From contig NZ_FTMA01000001.1 in assembly GCF_900155985.1 (NCBI RefSeq), positions 310,001-374,000 on the forward strand: a DNA stretch of 64,000 bases, given 5' to 3'. This document shows, in pieces, positions 17,991 through 26,861 of the stretch (position 1 is its first letter; each line of letters starts with the position of its first letter). The translations under genes were made by a program, and so were the position numbers. The notes below the pieces were generated by a model. It was not told where the DNA came from. It was given only the letters and a program-made list of their open reading frames with translations, and did not search any database. This DNA comes from Maribacter ulvicola (GTDB lineage Bacteria > Bacteroidota > Bacteroidia > Flavobacteriales > Flavobacteriaceae).

Positions 17991-18917
17991 ATGGGCAAGC
18001 TCTTAATAGTAGGTACTGTCGCTTTTGACGCCATCGAAACTCCTTTTGGCAAAACAGATAAGATTTTAGGCGGTGCAGCTACCTATATTGGTTTAGCAGC
18101 ATCTCAATTTGATGTTGATTCAGCCATCATATCTATAGTTGGCGATGATTTACCACAAGAATATTTAGACCTATTAACAAACAGAAAAATCGACATTTCT
18201 GCTTTAGAGATCGTTAAAGGTGGTAAAACTTTTTTCTGGAAAGGTAAATACCACAATGATTTAAACTCTAGAGATACTTTAGCTACAGAACTAAACACTT
18301 TAGAAGACTTCAACCCCGTTGTTCCTGAAAATTACAATGATGCCGATGTAGTAATGCTTGGTAATCTTCACCCAATTGTTCAATTAGGTGTAATTAATCA
18401 AATGAAAAAGCGACCAAAGTTAATCATATTGGACACCATGAATTTTTGGATGGACAATGCGCTGAACGATTTAACGGAAGTTATTAAACATATAGATGTC
18501 TTAACAATTAATGACGAGGAAGCCAGACAATTAACTAACGAATACTCATTGGTAAAAGCAGCACAAAAAATATTTACCATGGGCCCTAAATATGTGGTAA
18601 TCAAAAAAGGAGAACACGGTGCTTTATTATTTCATGAAGAGCAAATTTTCTTTGCCCCCGCATTACCTTTAGAAGAAGTATTTGACCCAACGGGAGCTGG
18701 TGATACCTTTGCCGGTGGATTTTCAGGATTCTTGGCGGCCACCAATGACCATTCCTTTGAAAACATGAAAAAAGCTATTATTCATGGATCCAACTTAGCT
18801 TCATTTAGCGTTGAGAAATTTGGCACAGAAAGAATGATCCAACTAGAACGTAAAGAAATTAGAGAAAGACTGCAACAGTTCAAAAGACTGACCCAGTTTG
18901 ATATAGAATTACAATAA
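17991..18917 (+). CDS. PfkB family carbohydrate/nucleoside kinase
   Basis: A ribokinase-family enzyme that phosphorylates a sugar or nucleoside with ATP. The 308 residues contain the N-terminal glycine pair region (KILGGAATYIGLAASQF) and the C-terminal PfkB signature with catalytic Asp (DPTGAGDTFAGGFSGFLA). The substrate is not readable; adenosine, fructose or ribose analogues are all possible. The location between purN and an amidophosphoribosyltransferase favours nucleoside or purine metabolism. A TATATTTG box at 17961-17968, 22 bases before the ATG, fits the Bacteroidota -7 element. A strong terminator follows the stop, so it is probably monocistronic. Confidence 0.92.
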   Translation: MGKLLIVGTVAFDAIETPFGKTDKILGGAATYIGLAASQFDVDSAIISIVGDDLPQEYLDLLTNRKIDISALEIVKGGKTFFWKGKYHNDLNSRDTLATELNTLEDFNPVVPENYNDADVVMLGNLHPIVQLGVINQMKKRPKLIILDTMNFWMDNALNDLTEVIKHIDVLTINDEEARQLTNEYSLVKAAQKIFTMGPKYVVIKKGEHGALLFHEEQIFFAPALPLEEVFDPTGAGDTFAGGFSGFLAATNDHSFENMKKAIIHGSNLASFSVEKFGTERMIQLERKEIRERLQQFKRLTQFDIELQ

Positions 18918-18926
18918 TCCCCCTAG

Positions 18927-18950
18927 CCCCAAAATATTTTGGGGTTTTTT
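18927..18950 (+). terminator. Intrinsic terminator after the PfkB kinase gene
   Basis: CCCCAAAATATTTTGGGG (18927-18944) is a perfect 18-base palindrome followed by seven T. It separates the kinase from the amidophosphoribosyltransferase gene, which starts 15 bases later. Confidence 0.88.
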
Positions 18951-18964
18951 TAATTCCAAAAACA

Positions 18965-20863
18965 ATGAGTGACGCAATTAAGCATGAGTGCGGTATTTCG
19001 GTAATACGGTTGTTAAAACCCTTAGAGTATTACAAAGAAAAGTATGGAACAGCATTTTATGGTGTAAATAAAATGTACCTAATGATGGAAAAACAGCATA
19101 ACCGCGGTCAAGACGGTGCTGGTTTTGCTAGTATAAAATTAGATGTAAAAGCAGGGGAACGCTACATGAGTCGCGTGCGTTCTTGCCAACAACAACCCAT
19201 ACAAGATATTTTTGCCCAAATCAACGACCGTATAAATTCAGAACTTAAAGAGCATCCAGAATATGAGGATGATGTGGCATTGCAAAAAAAGCATATACCT
19301 TATATAGGTGAATTGCTTTTAGGGCATGTGCGTTACGGAACTTTCGGCAAAAACAGTATTGAAAGTGTACATCCCTTCCTAAGACAGAATAACTGGATGC
19401 ACCGTAACCTTATTGTTGCAGGTAATTTCAACATGACCAATGTCCATGAACTTTTTGACAACCTTATTCAGCTAGGCCAACACCCAAAAGAAATGGCAGA
19501 TACGGTTACCGTTATGGAAAAAATAGGTCATTTTCTTGATGATGCGGTAGCTAAATTATACAAGCAAATTAAAAAGGAAGGCTACACAAAGCAAGAAGCC
19601 TCTCCGCTTATCGCTGAACGTTTAAAAGTGTACAAAATATTAAGAAGGGCCGCTAAAAATTTTGATGGAGGATATGCCATGGCCGGCTTATTAGGACATG
19701 GTGACGCCTTTGTTCTAAGAGATCCCAGCGGAATAAGACCTGCCTATTACTATAGAGATGACGAAGTTGTTGTAGTAGCATCGGAGAGACCGGCAATACA
19801 AACGGTATTCAATGTACCTTATGACGAAGTAAAAGAATTAGACCCAGGCGCCGCTATCATTATTAAAAAGAACGGCACCAGCGCTATTAAGCAAATACAA
19901 GAACCAAAAGAACGTAAAGCATGTTCTTTTGAACGCATCTATTTCTCTAGAGGTAGCGACAAAGAAATCTACCAAGAGCGTAAAGCTTTAGGTAAGCTGG
20001 TATTCCCTCAGATATTGGAATCTATCAATGAGGATATTAAGAATACTGTTTTCTCATATATACCTAATACGGCCGAAACTTCTTTCTATGGTATGGTGAA
20101 AGAAGCGCAAAATTATCTGAACAAGAAAAAAGAAGAACAGATACTAGCTTTAGGCACTGGTATTACCGGGGAACAACTACATGAAATTTTAGATGTACGC
20201 CCAAGAATAGAAAAAGTTGCCATTAAAGATGCAAAGCTTAGAACATTCATTACCCAAGATAGTAGTAGAGATGATCTTGTAGCACATGTTTATGACATCT
20301 CATACGGTTCTGTAAAGAAGGGAGACAATCTTGTCATTATAGACGATAGTATTGTTCGCGGTACTACACTTAAAAAGAGTATCCTTAGAATTTTAGACAG
20401 GTTATCACCAAAGAAAATTGTAGTAGTATCCTCTGCACCTCAAATAAGATACCCTGATTGTTATGGTATTGATATGGCAAAATTAGAGGATTTTATTGCA
20501 TTCAAAGCAGCATTAGCATTGCATCAAGATAATAACTCTATGCACGTTGTAGATGATATTTATCAAAAATGTTTAGCACAGGTTGACAGTCATGATAGTG
20601 AAGTAATTAATTACGTTAAAGAGTTCTATGCTCCATTTACAGCAAAGCAGATTTCAAAGAAAACAGGAGAATTGCTAAGTCCTGATGGAATAAACGCAGA
20701 GGTTTCTATCATATACCAGAATATAGAAAACCTACATGAAGCTTGCCCTAAGAATTTAGGTGATTGGTATTTTACAGGAAACTACCCAACACCTGGTGGA
20801 AATAGGGTTGTAAATAGAGCATTTATAAACTTTTACGAAGGAAACAACCAACGTGCTTATTAA
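18965..20863 (+). CDS. Amidophosphoribosyltransferase, long Bacteroidota form
   Basis: Makes phosphoribosylamine from PRPP and glutamine, the first step of purine synthesis. The N-terminal Ntn glutaminase domain starts after a short propeptide: MSDAIKHE precedes CGISVIRLLKP, so the likely catalytic Cys is residue 9 and needs cleavage before it. GHVRYGTFG and NRGQDGAGFAS support the glutaminase fold. The C-terminal PRTase domain has the PRPP loop NLVIIDDSIVRGTTLKKS. At 632 residues it is longer than classical PurF (about 500), with insertions in the first domain and an extended C-terminus. Flavobacteria often have a shorter PurF too, so this may be a paralogue; I give no symbol for that reason. 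Confidence 0.92.
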   Translation: MSDAIKHECGISVIRLLKPLEYYKEKYGTAFYGVNKMYLMMEKQHNRGQDGAGFASIKLDVKAGERYMSRVRSCQQQPIQDIFAQINDRINSELKEHPEYEDDVALQKKHIPYIGELLLGHVRYGTFGKNSIESVHPFLRQNNWMHRNLIVAGNFNMTNVHELFDNLIQLGQHPKEMADTVTVMEKIGHFLDDAVAKLYKQIKKEGYTKQEASPLIAERLKVYKILRRAAKNFDGGYAMAGLLGHGDAFVLRDPSGIRPAYYYRDDEVVVVASERPAIQTVFNVPYDEVKELDPGAAIIIKKNGTSAIKQIQEPKERKACSFERIYFSRGSDKEIYQERKALGKLVFPQILESINEDIKNTVFSYIPNTAETSFYGMVKEAQNYLNKKKEEQILALGTGITGEQLHEILDVRPRIEKVAIKDAKLRTFITQDSSRDDLVAHVYDISYGSVKKGDNLVIIDDSIVRGTTLKKSILRILDRLSPKKIVVVSSAPQIRYPDCYGIDMAKLEDFIAFKAALALHQDNNSMHVVDDIYQKCLAQVDSHDSEVINYVKEFYAPFTAKQISKKTGELLSPDGINAEVSIIYQNIENLHEACPKNLGDWYFTGNYPTPGGNRVVNRAFINFYEGNNQRAY

Positions 20864-20968
20864 ATAATATTTCGATGAAATACACTTAATTTATGTACTT
20901 CACCGACGAATAAAGCATTTGAACGACTGAATAACCTTATTGACGTAACCAGTTTTACTTTTAAAGCT

Positions 20969-21040
20969 ACCATAGCATAAGTAGGTTAAGTTCATGGTAA
21001 GATTTGGGGCAAAAAAGGTGGGGTTTTCTCCACCTTTTTT
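20969..21040 (+). ncRNA. Tandem small RNA family A, copy 1
   Basis: A 41-base core (20969-21009) followed by an intrinsic terminator (GGTGG at 21017-21021, CCACC at 21030-21034, T6). The core forms a hairpin from ACCAT (20969-20973) and ATGGT (20994-20998) around a 20-base loop holding AAGTAGGTTAAGTT, then unpaired AAGATTTGGGG. TACTTTTA at 20956-20963 fits a -7 box five bases before the core, so the RNA would start at the hairpin and be about 70 nt. No open reading frame of use and no start codon context is present. The core is identical to copies 2 and 3. Confidence 0.8.
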
Positions 21041-21165
21041 ATTTACCATTATGTACTACGTTAAACTCTTGTCATCCATTTCTTCATAATATACCCTTTA
21101 ACGTTTTTACGAGACGTTTAGCCAATACCTTTAATATTCATTAAGAAGCCTATTATCTTTACAGC

Positions 21166-21235
21166 ACCATAGCATAAGTAGGTTAAGTTCATGGTAAGAT
21201 TTGGGGAAAAAGGCGGAGCAATGCTCCGCCTTTTT
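21166..21235 (+). ncRNA. Tandem small RNA family A, copy 2
   Basis: The 41-base core at 21166-21206 is identical to copy 1. The terminator has a different sequence (GGCGGAGC at 21212-21219, GCTCCGCC at 21223-21230, T5) at the same place. TATCTTTA at 21154-21161 is the probable -7 box, four bases before the core. Distance from copy 1 is 197 bases. Spacer sequence between copies has diverged while the core has not, which points to selection on the RNA. Confidence 0.82.
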
Positions 21236-21363
21236 ATTTTTTACCATTCTAGCCTACACTATATAAAAACCATTTAAATCTTTAATTTCAGCAATACAAC
21301 CTAACTATATGAAGTACAACGAATAGCTTTTATAACATTTGTATCTATTTATATCTTTACAGC

Positions 21364-21432
21364 ACCATAGCATAAGTAGGTTAAGTTCATGGTAAGATTT
21401 GGGGAAAAGGCGGAGCAATGCTCCGCCTTTTT
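21364..21432 (+). ncRNA. Tandem small RNA family A, copy 3
   Basis: Core at 21364-21404 identical to copies 1 and 2. The terminator GGCGGAGC...GCTCCGCC (21409-21427, T5) is the same as copy 2. TATCTTTACAGC (from 21352) before the core is also shared with copy 2, so these two are the most recent duplicates. Distance from copy 2 is 198 bases. Confidence 0.82.
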
Positions 21433-21570
21433 ATTTTGCGTCAATTTCACTATAAACCAACCAGTTACACCGTACTAATTACCCATTAACAAGTGTCTTT
21501 AGCTAAAGAAAAGATAATTTTTTTCTTAAAAATCCTTTTTTTATTTACTCAATACCAGTAATTTAGTATC

Positions 21571-21641
21571 GCCATAGCATAAGTAGGTTAAGTTTATGGT
21601 AAGATTTGGGACGAAAAGGGTGGAGACTTCTCCGCCCTTTT
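21571..21641 (+). ncRNA. Tandem small RNA family A, copy 4
   Basis: Core at 21571-21611 differs from the others at three positions: A to G at the first base (keeps pairing with U as a G-U wobble), C to T in the loop, and G to A at the last base. GTAGGT and AAGATTTGGG are unchanged. The terminator is GGGTGGAG (21618-21625), loop ACTT, CTCCGCCC (21630-21637), T4. TAATTTAG at 21559-21566 is a weaker -7 candidate. Distance from copy 3 is 207 bases. Confidence 0.8.
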
Positions 21642-21653
21642 CTATTTTAAAAC

Positions 21654-21689
21654 CAAAAAAAACCACTCATGAAAATTTCATAAGTGGTT
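21654..21689 (-). terminator. Intrinsic terminator of the superoxide dismutase gene
   Basis: Inverted repeat with arms AACCACTCATGAAA and TTTCATAAGTGGTT (21661-21689, one mismatch that is a G-U pair in the minus-strand RNA), followed on the minus strand by at least seven T (A run at 21654-21660). It faces the terminator of small RNA copy 4. Confidence 0.82.
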
Positions 21690-21724
21690 TCTTACAAGAT
21701 AGTTAAGACTATTTCTACTCTTAC

Positions 21725-22333
21725 TTATTTATTACTTGCGTATCTTTTTGATACCTCTTCCCAGTTAATGATATTAAAAAATGCTTCAATATATTCCGGT
21801 CTCTTGTTTTGATAATTTAAATAATATGCATGCTCCCATACATCCAATCCTAAAATTGGTTGACCTCCACATTCCACTCCTGGCATTAATGGGTTGTCTT
21901 GGTTTGGTGTAGAACATACTTCCACTTTGCCACCTTCATGAACACATAACCATGCCCAACCAGAACCAAATCTAGTACCTGCAGCTGTTGTGAACTTATT
22001 TTTGAATTCTTCAAAAGAACCAAAGGCGCTATCAATTGCATCTGCTAATTCACCACTTGGCTTTCCGCCACCATTTGGCGACAAGATTGTCCAGAACAAA
22101 GAGTGATTGTAAAATCCGCCACCATTATTTCTAACAGCACCGTTGCTCATATCCAATCCGGTTAAAATATCTTCTATAGATTTTCCATCAAGGTCAGTGC
22201 CTTCTATAGCAGCATTTAATTTAGTTGTATATCCGTTATGATGTTTTGTATGATGTATTTCCATTGTCCTTGCATCAATATGAGGCTCAAGAGCATCATA
22301 AGCGTAAGGCAATTTAGGTAGTTCAAAAGCCAT
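21725..22333 (-). CDS. Superoxide dismutase (Fe/Mn type)
   Basis: Converts superoxide to hydrogen peroxide and oxygen. The 202 residues are standard. Metal ligands are visible: His in [13 protein letters not shown] (about 27), His in [11 protein letters not shown] (about 76) and Asp plus His in [15 protein letters not shown] (about 160-164). No signal peptide, so cytoplasmic. Iron or manganese preference cannot be settled by eye. The gene ends in its own terminator next to the family A small RNAs, and the start is 119 bases from the divergent AddA-like gene. The RNAs are convergent with it and not antisense to it. Confidence 0.96.
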   Translation of the reverse strand: MAFELPKLPYAYDALEPHIDARTMEIHHTKHHNGYTTKLNAAIEGTDLDGKSIEDILTGLDMSNGAVRNNGGGFYNHSLFWTILSPNGGGKPSGELADAIDSAFGSFEEFKNKFTTAAGTRFGSGWAWLCVHEGGKVEVCSTPNQDNPLMPGVECGGQPILGLDVWEHAYYLNYQNKRPEYIEAFFNIINWEEVSKRYASNK

Positions 22334-22452
22334 AATTTATGTATTTTAAGGTTAATATTAATTCTATTCCAAAGTTACGGATTTTAACATTTATATTCAC
22401 GTAATTATTTGTTAAGAACTGTACAGGAATCCTTAATTTGCAGTAAAAATCC

Positions 22453-25400
22453 GTGTCTAGTAATTCCTTTACCATATACAACGCTTCTGCAGGATCTGGC
22501 AAAACCTATGCCCTTGCCAAGGTATACTTAAAAATTATACTGGCTTCGCCACAAAATTTCAGAAAAATATTGGCCATCACATTTACCAACAAAGCGGTAA
22601 ATGAAATGAAACACAGAATATTGAACAGCTTGTTCGATTTTTCAAAAACCACTTCGCTTGAAGATGCCAATCCGTTATTCCAGGACATACTAAATGAAAC
22701 TAGTTACACTTTTGAAGAATTACCGGCATTAAGCAAGCTTCGATTAAAACAAATTTTACATAACTACGCTTTTTTTGATATTTCTACCATAGATAAGTTT
22801 ACACACAGACTTATAAGAACTTTTGCCAAAGATTTAAAGATTCCACAAAACTTTGAAGTTGTTCTAGATGTAGACCTACTTTTACAAGAAGCCGTGGAAC
22901 GCGTAATCAGTAAAGCAGGCGAAGATCCTGAATTCACCAAAGTACTGCTAGATTTTGCCCTGGAAAAAATTGAAGATGACCGTAGTTGGGATATTGGCTT
23001 TGACCTATTAAAAATTGGCAAACTAATATTCGACGAAAATAATGCCGAACATTTAAAGCAGTTAAAATCTGTTGAACTTGGCGACTTCTTAAAATTACAA
23101 AGCCATCTTAAAAAACAGACCAAAAATCTAGAGAAGCATATTATTGAACTTGGCTCTGCCGCTATAGAAACTATCACCGCATCAGGATTAGACCTTAAAG
23201 ATTTCCCTAGGGAAACATTGCCTAATCACTTTAAAAAAATAATTGCCGGCAACTTTACGCCCACCCAGCTATACAATAATAAACTAGAGGATAACTTAAT
23301 TGAGGGCAAAATTGTAAAAGCTACCGTTAAAAATACACCAGAGGATCTAGCCCCCCAATTACTTCATCATTATCAAGCTATAAAACAGCTTATTTACAAA
23401 AGGGGATTGTATGCCAATATCAATAGAAACATAATTCCTTTTGCGCTTCTAAATGCCATACAAAAAGAGCTAAAGATCATTCAAGAAGAAAAAGACCAAT
23501 TGTCTATTTCAGAATTCAATACCTTAATTGCCAAAGAGGTCAAAGACCAACCTGCTCCGTTTATTTATGAAAGACTTGGGGAAAAATACCGTCATTACTT
23601 TATTGACGAATTTCAAGATACTTCACAAATGCAATGGGAAAACCTCATTCCATTAATTGGTAGCGCTATGGAAGGTGAAGATGAACTGGGAAGTACAGGG
23701 TCTTTATTTTTGGTGGGCGACCCTAAGCAAGCTATTTACAGATGGCGCGGTGGTAAAGCAGAACAGTTTCTAGAATTGGCAACGCACCAAACGCATCCGT
23801 TCACCATACAGTCTGATCTGGTTACCTTACCTAAAAACTACAGAAGTTACGCAGAAGTCATCAACTTCAACAATAACTTCTTTCAAAGTATTAGTCCGTT
23901 CTTAGAAAATGATATTTACCAAGAATTCTTTAAAATGGGCAATACACAAGAAACCAATCATAAAGAAGGTGGCTATGTTCATATCTCATTATTAGAAGAA
24001 GATACCGATGAGGAATATGCAGCCAATACATTGACAACTATTCAACAATGTTTGGATCAAGGGTATACGTATAGTGATATTTGTATTATCATCAGAAAGA
24101 AAAAACATGGTCTGCTACTGGCAGATTTTTTAATGCAACATAAAATACCCGTTGTTTCTTCAGACTCCTTACTTCTTAGTGAGAGTGCCAAAGCTATTTT
24201 CTTGGTACAACTTATTAGATATATGGTACAGCCTACGGAACAAGAGATACAATATGAGCTTTTAAATTTTCTGTCCGAAGGAAAAAATGATAAACACGCC
24301 TATATCTATGAGAATTTAGGAAAGCTAGATGCCCATCTTTTAGAAACCTATGGTTTTGATGCTTCTCAACTTAGACAGACATCCGTGTTTGACGGATTGG
24401 CTTATGCCATAAGAACATTCGACTTAATACCTACTTCAGACGCTCACCTATCTGCCTTTATGGACCTTGTTTTTGATGTAGAGCAGAAATACGGCTCAGA
24501 TATGCAGTCCTTTTTAGATTATTGGGACAAGAAAGGAACTTCAGCGAGCATTAGCACACCAGAAAATATGGAATCTGTGCAGATCATGACCATTCATAAA
24601 TCTAAAGGGCTAGAGTTTCCTGTTGTTATTTTCCCTTATGCCGATTCTAATGTTTTTGAAGAAATTGACCCAAAATTATGGCTTCCGGTAAACAAAGAGG
24701 AATTCCTTGGTTTTTCAGAAGTACTCATCAATAAAAAGCAAGAAGTACAAGAATACGGTGAATTAGAATCTCTGCTCTATAAAGTAGACCATCAAAAATT
24801 ACAGCTAGATGCCTTCAACCTTTTATACGTAGTACTTACCAGAGCGGTAAATGCCCTATTTATTATAAGCGCCAACAAACTAGATAAAAAAGGAGAACAC
24901 AATACCAATTACTATTCTGGGCTATTCATTCACTTTTTAAAGAACATTGGTGCATATCAACCAGATAAACTATCGTACCATTTTGGCGAATTGTTACCAC
25001 AATCCTCTAAAAAAAACACCAGTACCGATCAACTAACCATACCTTATATATATACCAATAAAAACAGACCTGATTTCAAGATACTTGCCTTGGCCGGAAC
25101 TTTGTGGGATGAAGGTTTAGATGTTGCCATTAATCAAGGAAATGTTATACATTATATATTAGGGTCCATCTTTACAACATCAGATCTAAACAGAGCCGTA
25201 CAAATGGCAGTACAAAAAGGCCTGATCAAAGAGCAAGAAGTAAATGAAATAAAGGAAATTGTAAAAAAGGTCATCTTTCACAAAGATTTGATGCAATTTT
25301 ACCAAAATGACGTAGAAGTACTTAATGAACGGGACCTGTTACTAGCAGACGGCACTATTCAAAGACCAGACAGGGTAGTGTTAAAAGGAAGGCACGCTAC

Positions 25401-25548
25401 GATCATTGATTATAAAACAGGAGAACAAAACCCCAAATATCATCATCAAATAAACACCTATGCCCAAAGTTTTTCTAACATGGGCTACACAATAGACAAT
25501 AAGATTATTGTGTACATTAATACAGAAATAGAATTAGATTATATATAA
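22453..25548 (+). CDS. UvrD-like helicase-nuclease (AddA/RecB-like subunit)
   Basis: Resects double-strand DNA breaks for recombination. The 1031-residue protein shows the superfamily 1 motifs in order: Walker A NASAGSGKTYALAK (about 10-23), motif Ia ITFTNKAVNEMKHRI, Walker B HYFIDEFQDTSQMQ, motif III LFLVGDPKQAIYRWRGG, motif V IMTIHKSKGLEFPVV and motif VI LLYVVLTRAVNALF. A PD-(D/E)XK nuclease closes the protein (RPDRVVL, then IIDYKTGEQNPKYHHQINTY). It starts with GTG 22453. The likely partner AddB-like gene is at 28278, separated by kbl and an OmpA gene. Confidence 0.94.
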   Translation: MSSNSFTIYNASAGSGKTYALAKVYLKIILASPQNFRKILAITFTNKAVNEMKHRILNSLFDFSKTTSLEDANPLFQDILNETSYTFEELPALSKLRLKQILHNYAFFDISTIDKFTHRLIRTFAKDLKIPQNFEVVLDVDLLLQEAVERVISKAGEDPEFTKVLLDFALEKIEDDRSWDIGFDLLKIGKLIFDENNAEHLKQLKSVELGDFLKLQSHLKKQTKNLEKHIIELGSAAIETITASGLDLKDFPRETLPNHFKKIIAGNFTPTQLYNNKLEDNLIEGKIVKATVKNTPEDLAPQLLHHYQAIKQLIYKRGLYANINRNIIPFALLNAIQKELKIIQEEKDQLSISEFNTLIAKEVKDQPAPFIYERLGEKYRHYFIDEFQDTSQMQWENLIPLIGSAMEGEDELGSTGSLFLVGDPKQAIYRWRGGKAEQFLELATHQTHPFTIQSDLVTLPKNYRSYAEVINFNNNFFQSISPFLENDIYQEFFKMGNTQETNHKEGGYVHISLLEEDTDEEYAANTLTTIQQCLDQGYTYSDICIIIRKKKHGLLLADFLMQHKIPVVSSDSLLLSESAKAIFLVQLIRYMVQPTEQEIQYELLNFLSEGKNDKHAYIYENLGKLDAHLLETYGFDASQLRQTSVFDGLAYAIRTFDLIPTSDAHLSAFMDLVFDVEQKYGSDMQSFLDYWDKKGTSASISTPENMESVQIMTIHKSKGLEFPVVIFPYADSNVFEEIDPKLWLPVNKEEFLGFSEVLINKKQEVQEYGELESLLYKVDHQKLQLDAFNLLYVVLTRAVNALFIISANKLDKKGEHNTNYYSGLFIHFLKNIGAYQPDKLSYHFGELLPQSSKKNTSTDQLTIPYIYTNKNRPDFKILALAGTLWDEGLDVAINQGNVIHYILGSIFTTSDLNRAVQMAVQKGLIKEQEVNEIKEIVKKVIFHKDLMQFYQNDVEVLNERDLLLADGTIQRPDRVVLKGRHATIIDYKTGEQNPKYHHQINTYAQSFSNMGYTIDNKIIVYINTEIELDYI

Positions 25549-25554
25549 AGACGT

Positions 25555-26748
25555 ATGTACGGAAAAATTAAAGAACACTTACAGCAAGAAATTGAGAACA
25601 TTAAAAATGACGGACTCTTTAAAGAGGAAAGAATTATTGTTTCTCCACAAGATGCAGTCATAAAAATTAACACCGGACAAGAGGTGATAAATTTTTGTGC
25701 CAATAATTATCTAGGGCTTTCTTCTCACCCAGAGGTTATACAAGCCGCTAAAGACGCTATGGATACACATGGTTTTGGAATGTCATCTGTACGCTTTATT
25801 TGTGGTACACAAGATATTCATAAAACCTTAGAGCAAAAGATAGCACATTTTTATGGCACAGAAGACACTATATTATACGCCGCTGCTTTTGATGCGAATG
25901 GCGGGGTGTTTGAACCCTTACTTACGGCAGAAGATGCTATCATCTCTGATTCCCTAAACCACGCCTCTATTATTGACGGAGTTCGTTTATGTAAAGCAAA
26001 GCGCTACCGCTATGCGAATAGTGACATGGCCGATCTAGAAACGCAACTTATAAAAGCGAACGAAGACGGAGCTCGTTTTAAGATTATTGTTACGGATGGC
26101 GTGTTCTCTATGGATGGTATTGTAGCTCCGTTAGATAAAATATGTGACCTAGCCGACAAGTACGATGCATTAGTAATGATCGATGAATGCCATGCCACCG
26201 GGTTTATAGGTGAAAAAGGTAAAGGAACGCTAGAGGAAAAGGGGGTTATGGGCAGAATTGACATAATTACCGGAACCTTAGGCAAGGCACTAGGTGGCGC
26301 CATGGGCGGTTATACCACCGGTAAAAAAGAAATTATCACCTTATTAAGGCAACGCTCCAGACCTTATCTGTTTTCAAATTCTTTAGCACCTGCAATTGTA
26401 GGCGCATCTATTAAGGTGTTTGATATGCTAGAAAACGACACTTCTTTACGAGATAAATTGCAAGAAAATACGGCATACTTTAAAAAAGGTATTAAAGACG
26501 CAGGTTTTGACATAATAGATGGCGATTCTGCTATTGTGCCCGTCATGTTATATGATGCAAAATTATCCCAAGACATGGCCAATAAATTATTGGAAAGAGG
26601 TATTTATGTCATAGGCTTTTTCTACCCGGTAGTACCAAAGGGCAAGGCAAGGATTAGGGTTCAATTATCGGCAGCACATACCAAAGAACATTTAGACGCC
26701 GCAATCAAAGCATTTACGGAGGTCGGAAAAGAAATGAAAATCGTTTAA
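25555..26748 (+). CDS. kbl: Glycine C-acetyltransferase (2-amino-3-ketobutyrate CoA ligase)
   Basis: PLP enzyme of the alpha-oxoamine synthase family that cleaves 2-amino-3-ketobutyrate with CoA to glycine and acetyl-CoA in threonine breakdown. The 397 residues carry [13 protein letters not shown] near the N-terminus, [18 protein letters not shown] (PLP-ring Asp and His) and [17 protein letters not shown] with the Schiff-base Lys (about 243). Kbl rather than KBL-like BioF or ALAS is supported by [17 protein letters not shown] and overall length. It begins six bases after the AddA-like gene and probably shares its transcript. The partner threonine dehydrogenase gene is not in the window. Confidence 0.95.
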   Translation: MYGKIKEHLQQEIENIKNDGLFKEERIIVSPQDAVIKINTGQEVINFCANNYLGLSSHPEVIQAAKDAMDTHGFGMSSVRFICGTQDIHKTLEQKIAHFYGTEDTILYAAAFDANGGVFEPLLTAEDAIISDSLNHASIIDGVRLCKAKRYRYANSDMADLETQLIKANEDGARFKIIVTDGVFSMDGIVAPLDKICDLADKYDALVMIDECHATGFIGEKGKGTLEEKGVMGRIDIITGTLGKALGGAMGGYTTGKKEIITLLRQRSRPYLFSNSLAPAIVGASIKVFDMLENDTSLRDKLQENTAYFKKGIKDAGFDIIDGDSAIVPVMLYDAKLSQDMANKLLERGIYVIGFFYPVVPKGKARIRVQLSAAHTKEHLDAAIKAFTEVGKEMKIV

Positions 26749-26796
26749 ATGCAGCATTTTATCTATTAAATGCGCTAAAAAAAATAGGAAATTGAT

Positions 26797-26827
26797 TTTG
26801 TTAATAACCTTTAACAAGTTACATTTG
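26797..26827 (+). promoter_or_regulatory. Bacteroidota-type promoter of the OmpA-TSP3 gene
   Basis: TTTG at 26797-26800, 19 bases, TACATTTG at 26820-26827, start codon 34 bases later. This matches the consensus TTTG/TAnnTTTG in both boxes and spacing, as expected for a highly expressed surface protein. Confidence 0.75.
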
Positions 26828-26861
26828 CAGCTAATAAACACTTAAACTTAAAATTTAATAC

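Noticed and set aside
20945..20958. GTAA-N6-TTAC before family A copy 1 as the same operator as GTAA-N8-TTAC before family B
   Set aside because: The spacer length differs, the element overlaps the -7 box, and it is absent before copies 2-4; most likely chance.
20969..21641. Repeated units at 21 kb as a CRISPR array
   Set aside because: Only four units, about 200 bases apart. Each has its own promoter box and terminator, and no cas genes are present. Spacing and anatomy fit small RNA genes.
20969..21641. Family A cores as riboswitches or leader attenuators
   Set aside because: No plus-strand gene follows any copy; the next gene (superoxide dismutase) is on the minus strand and convergent.
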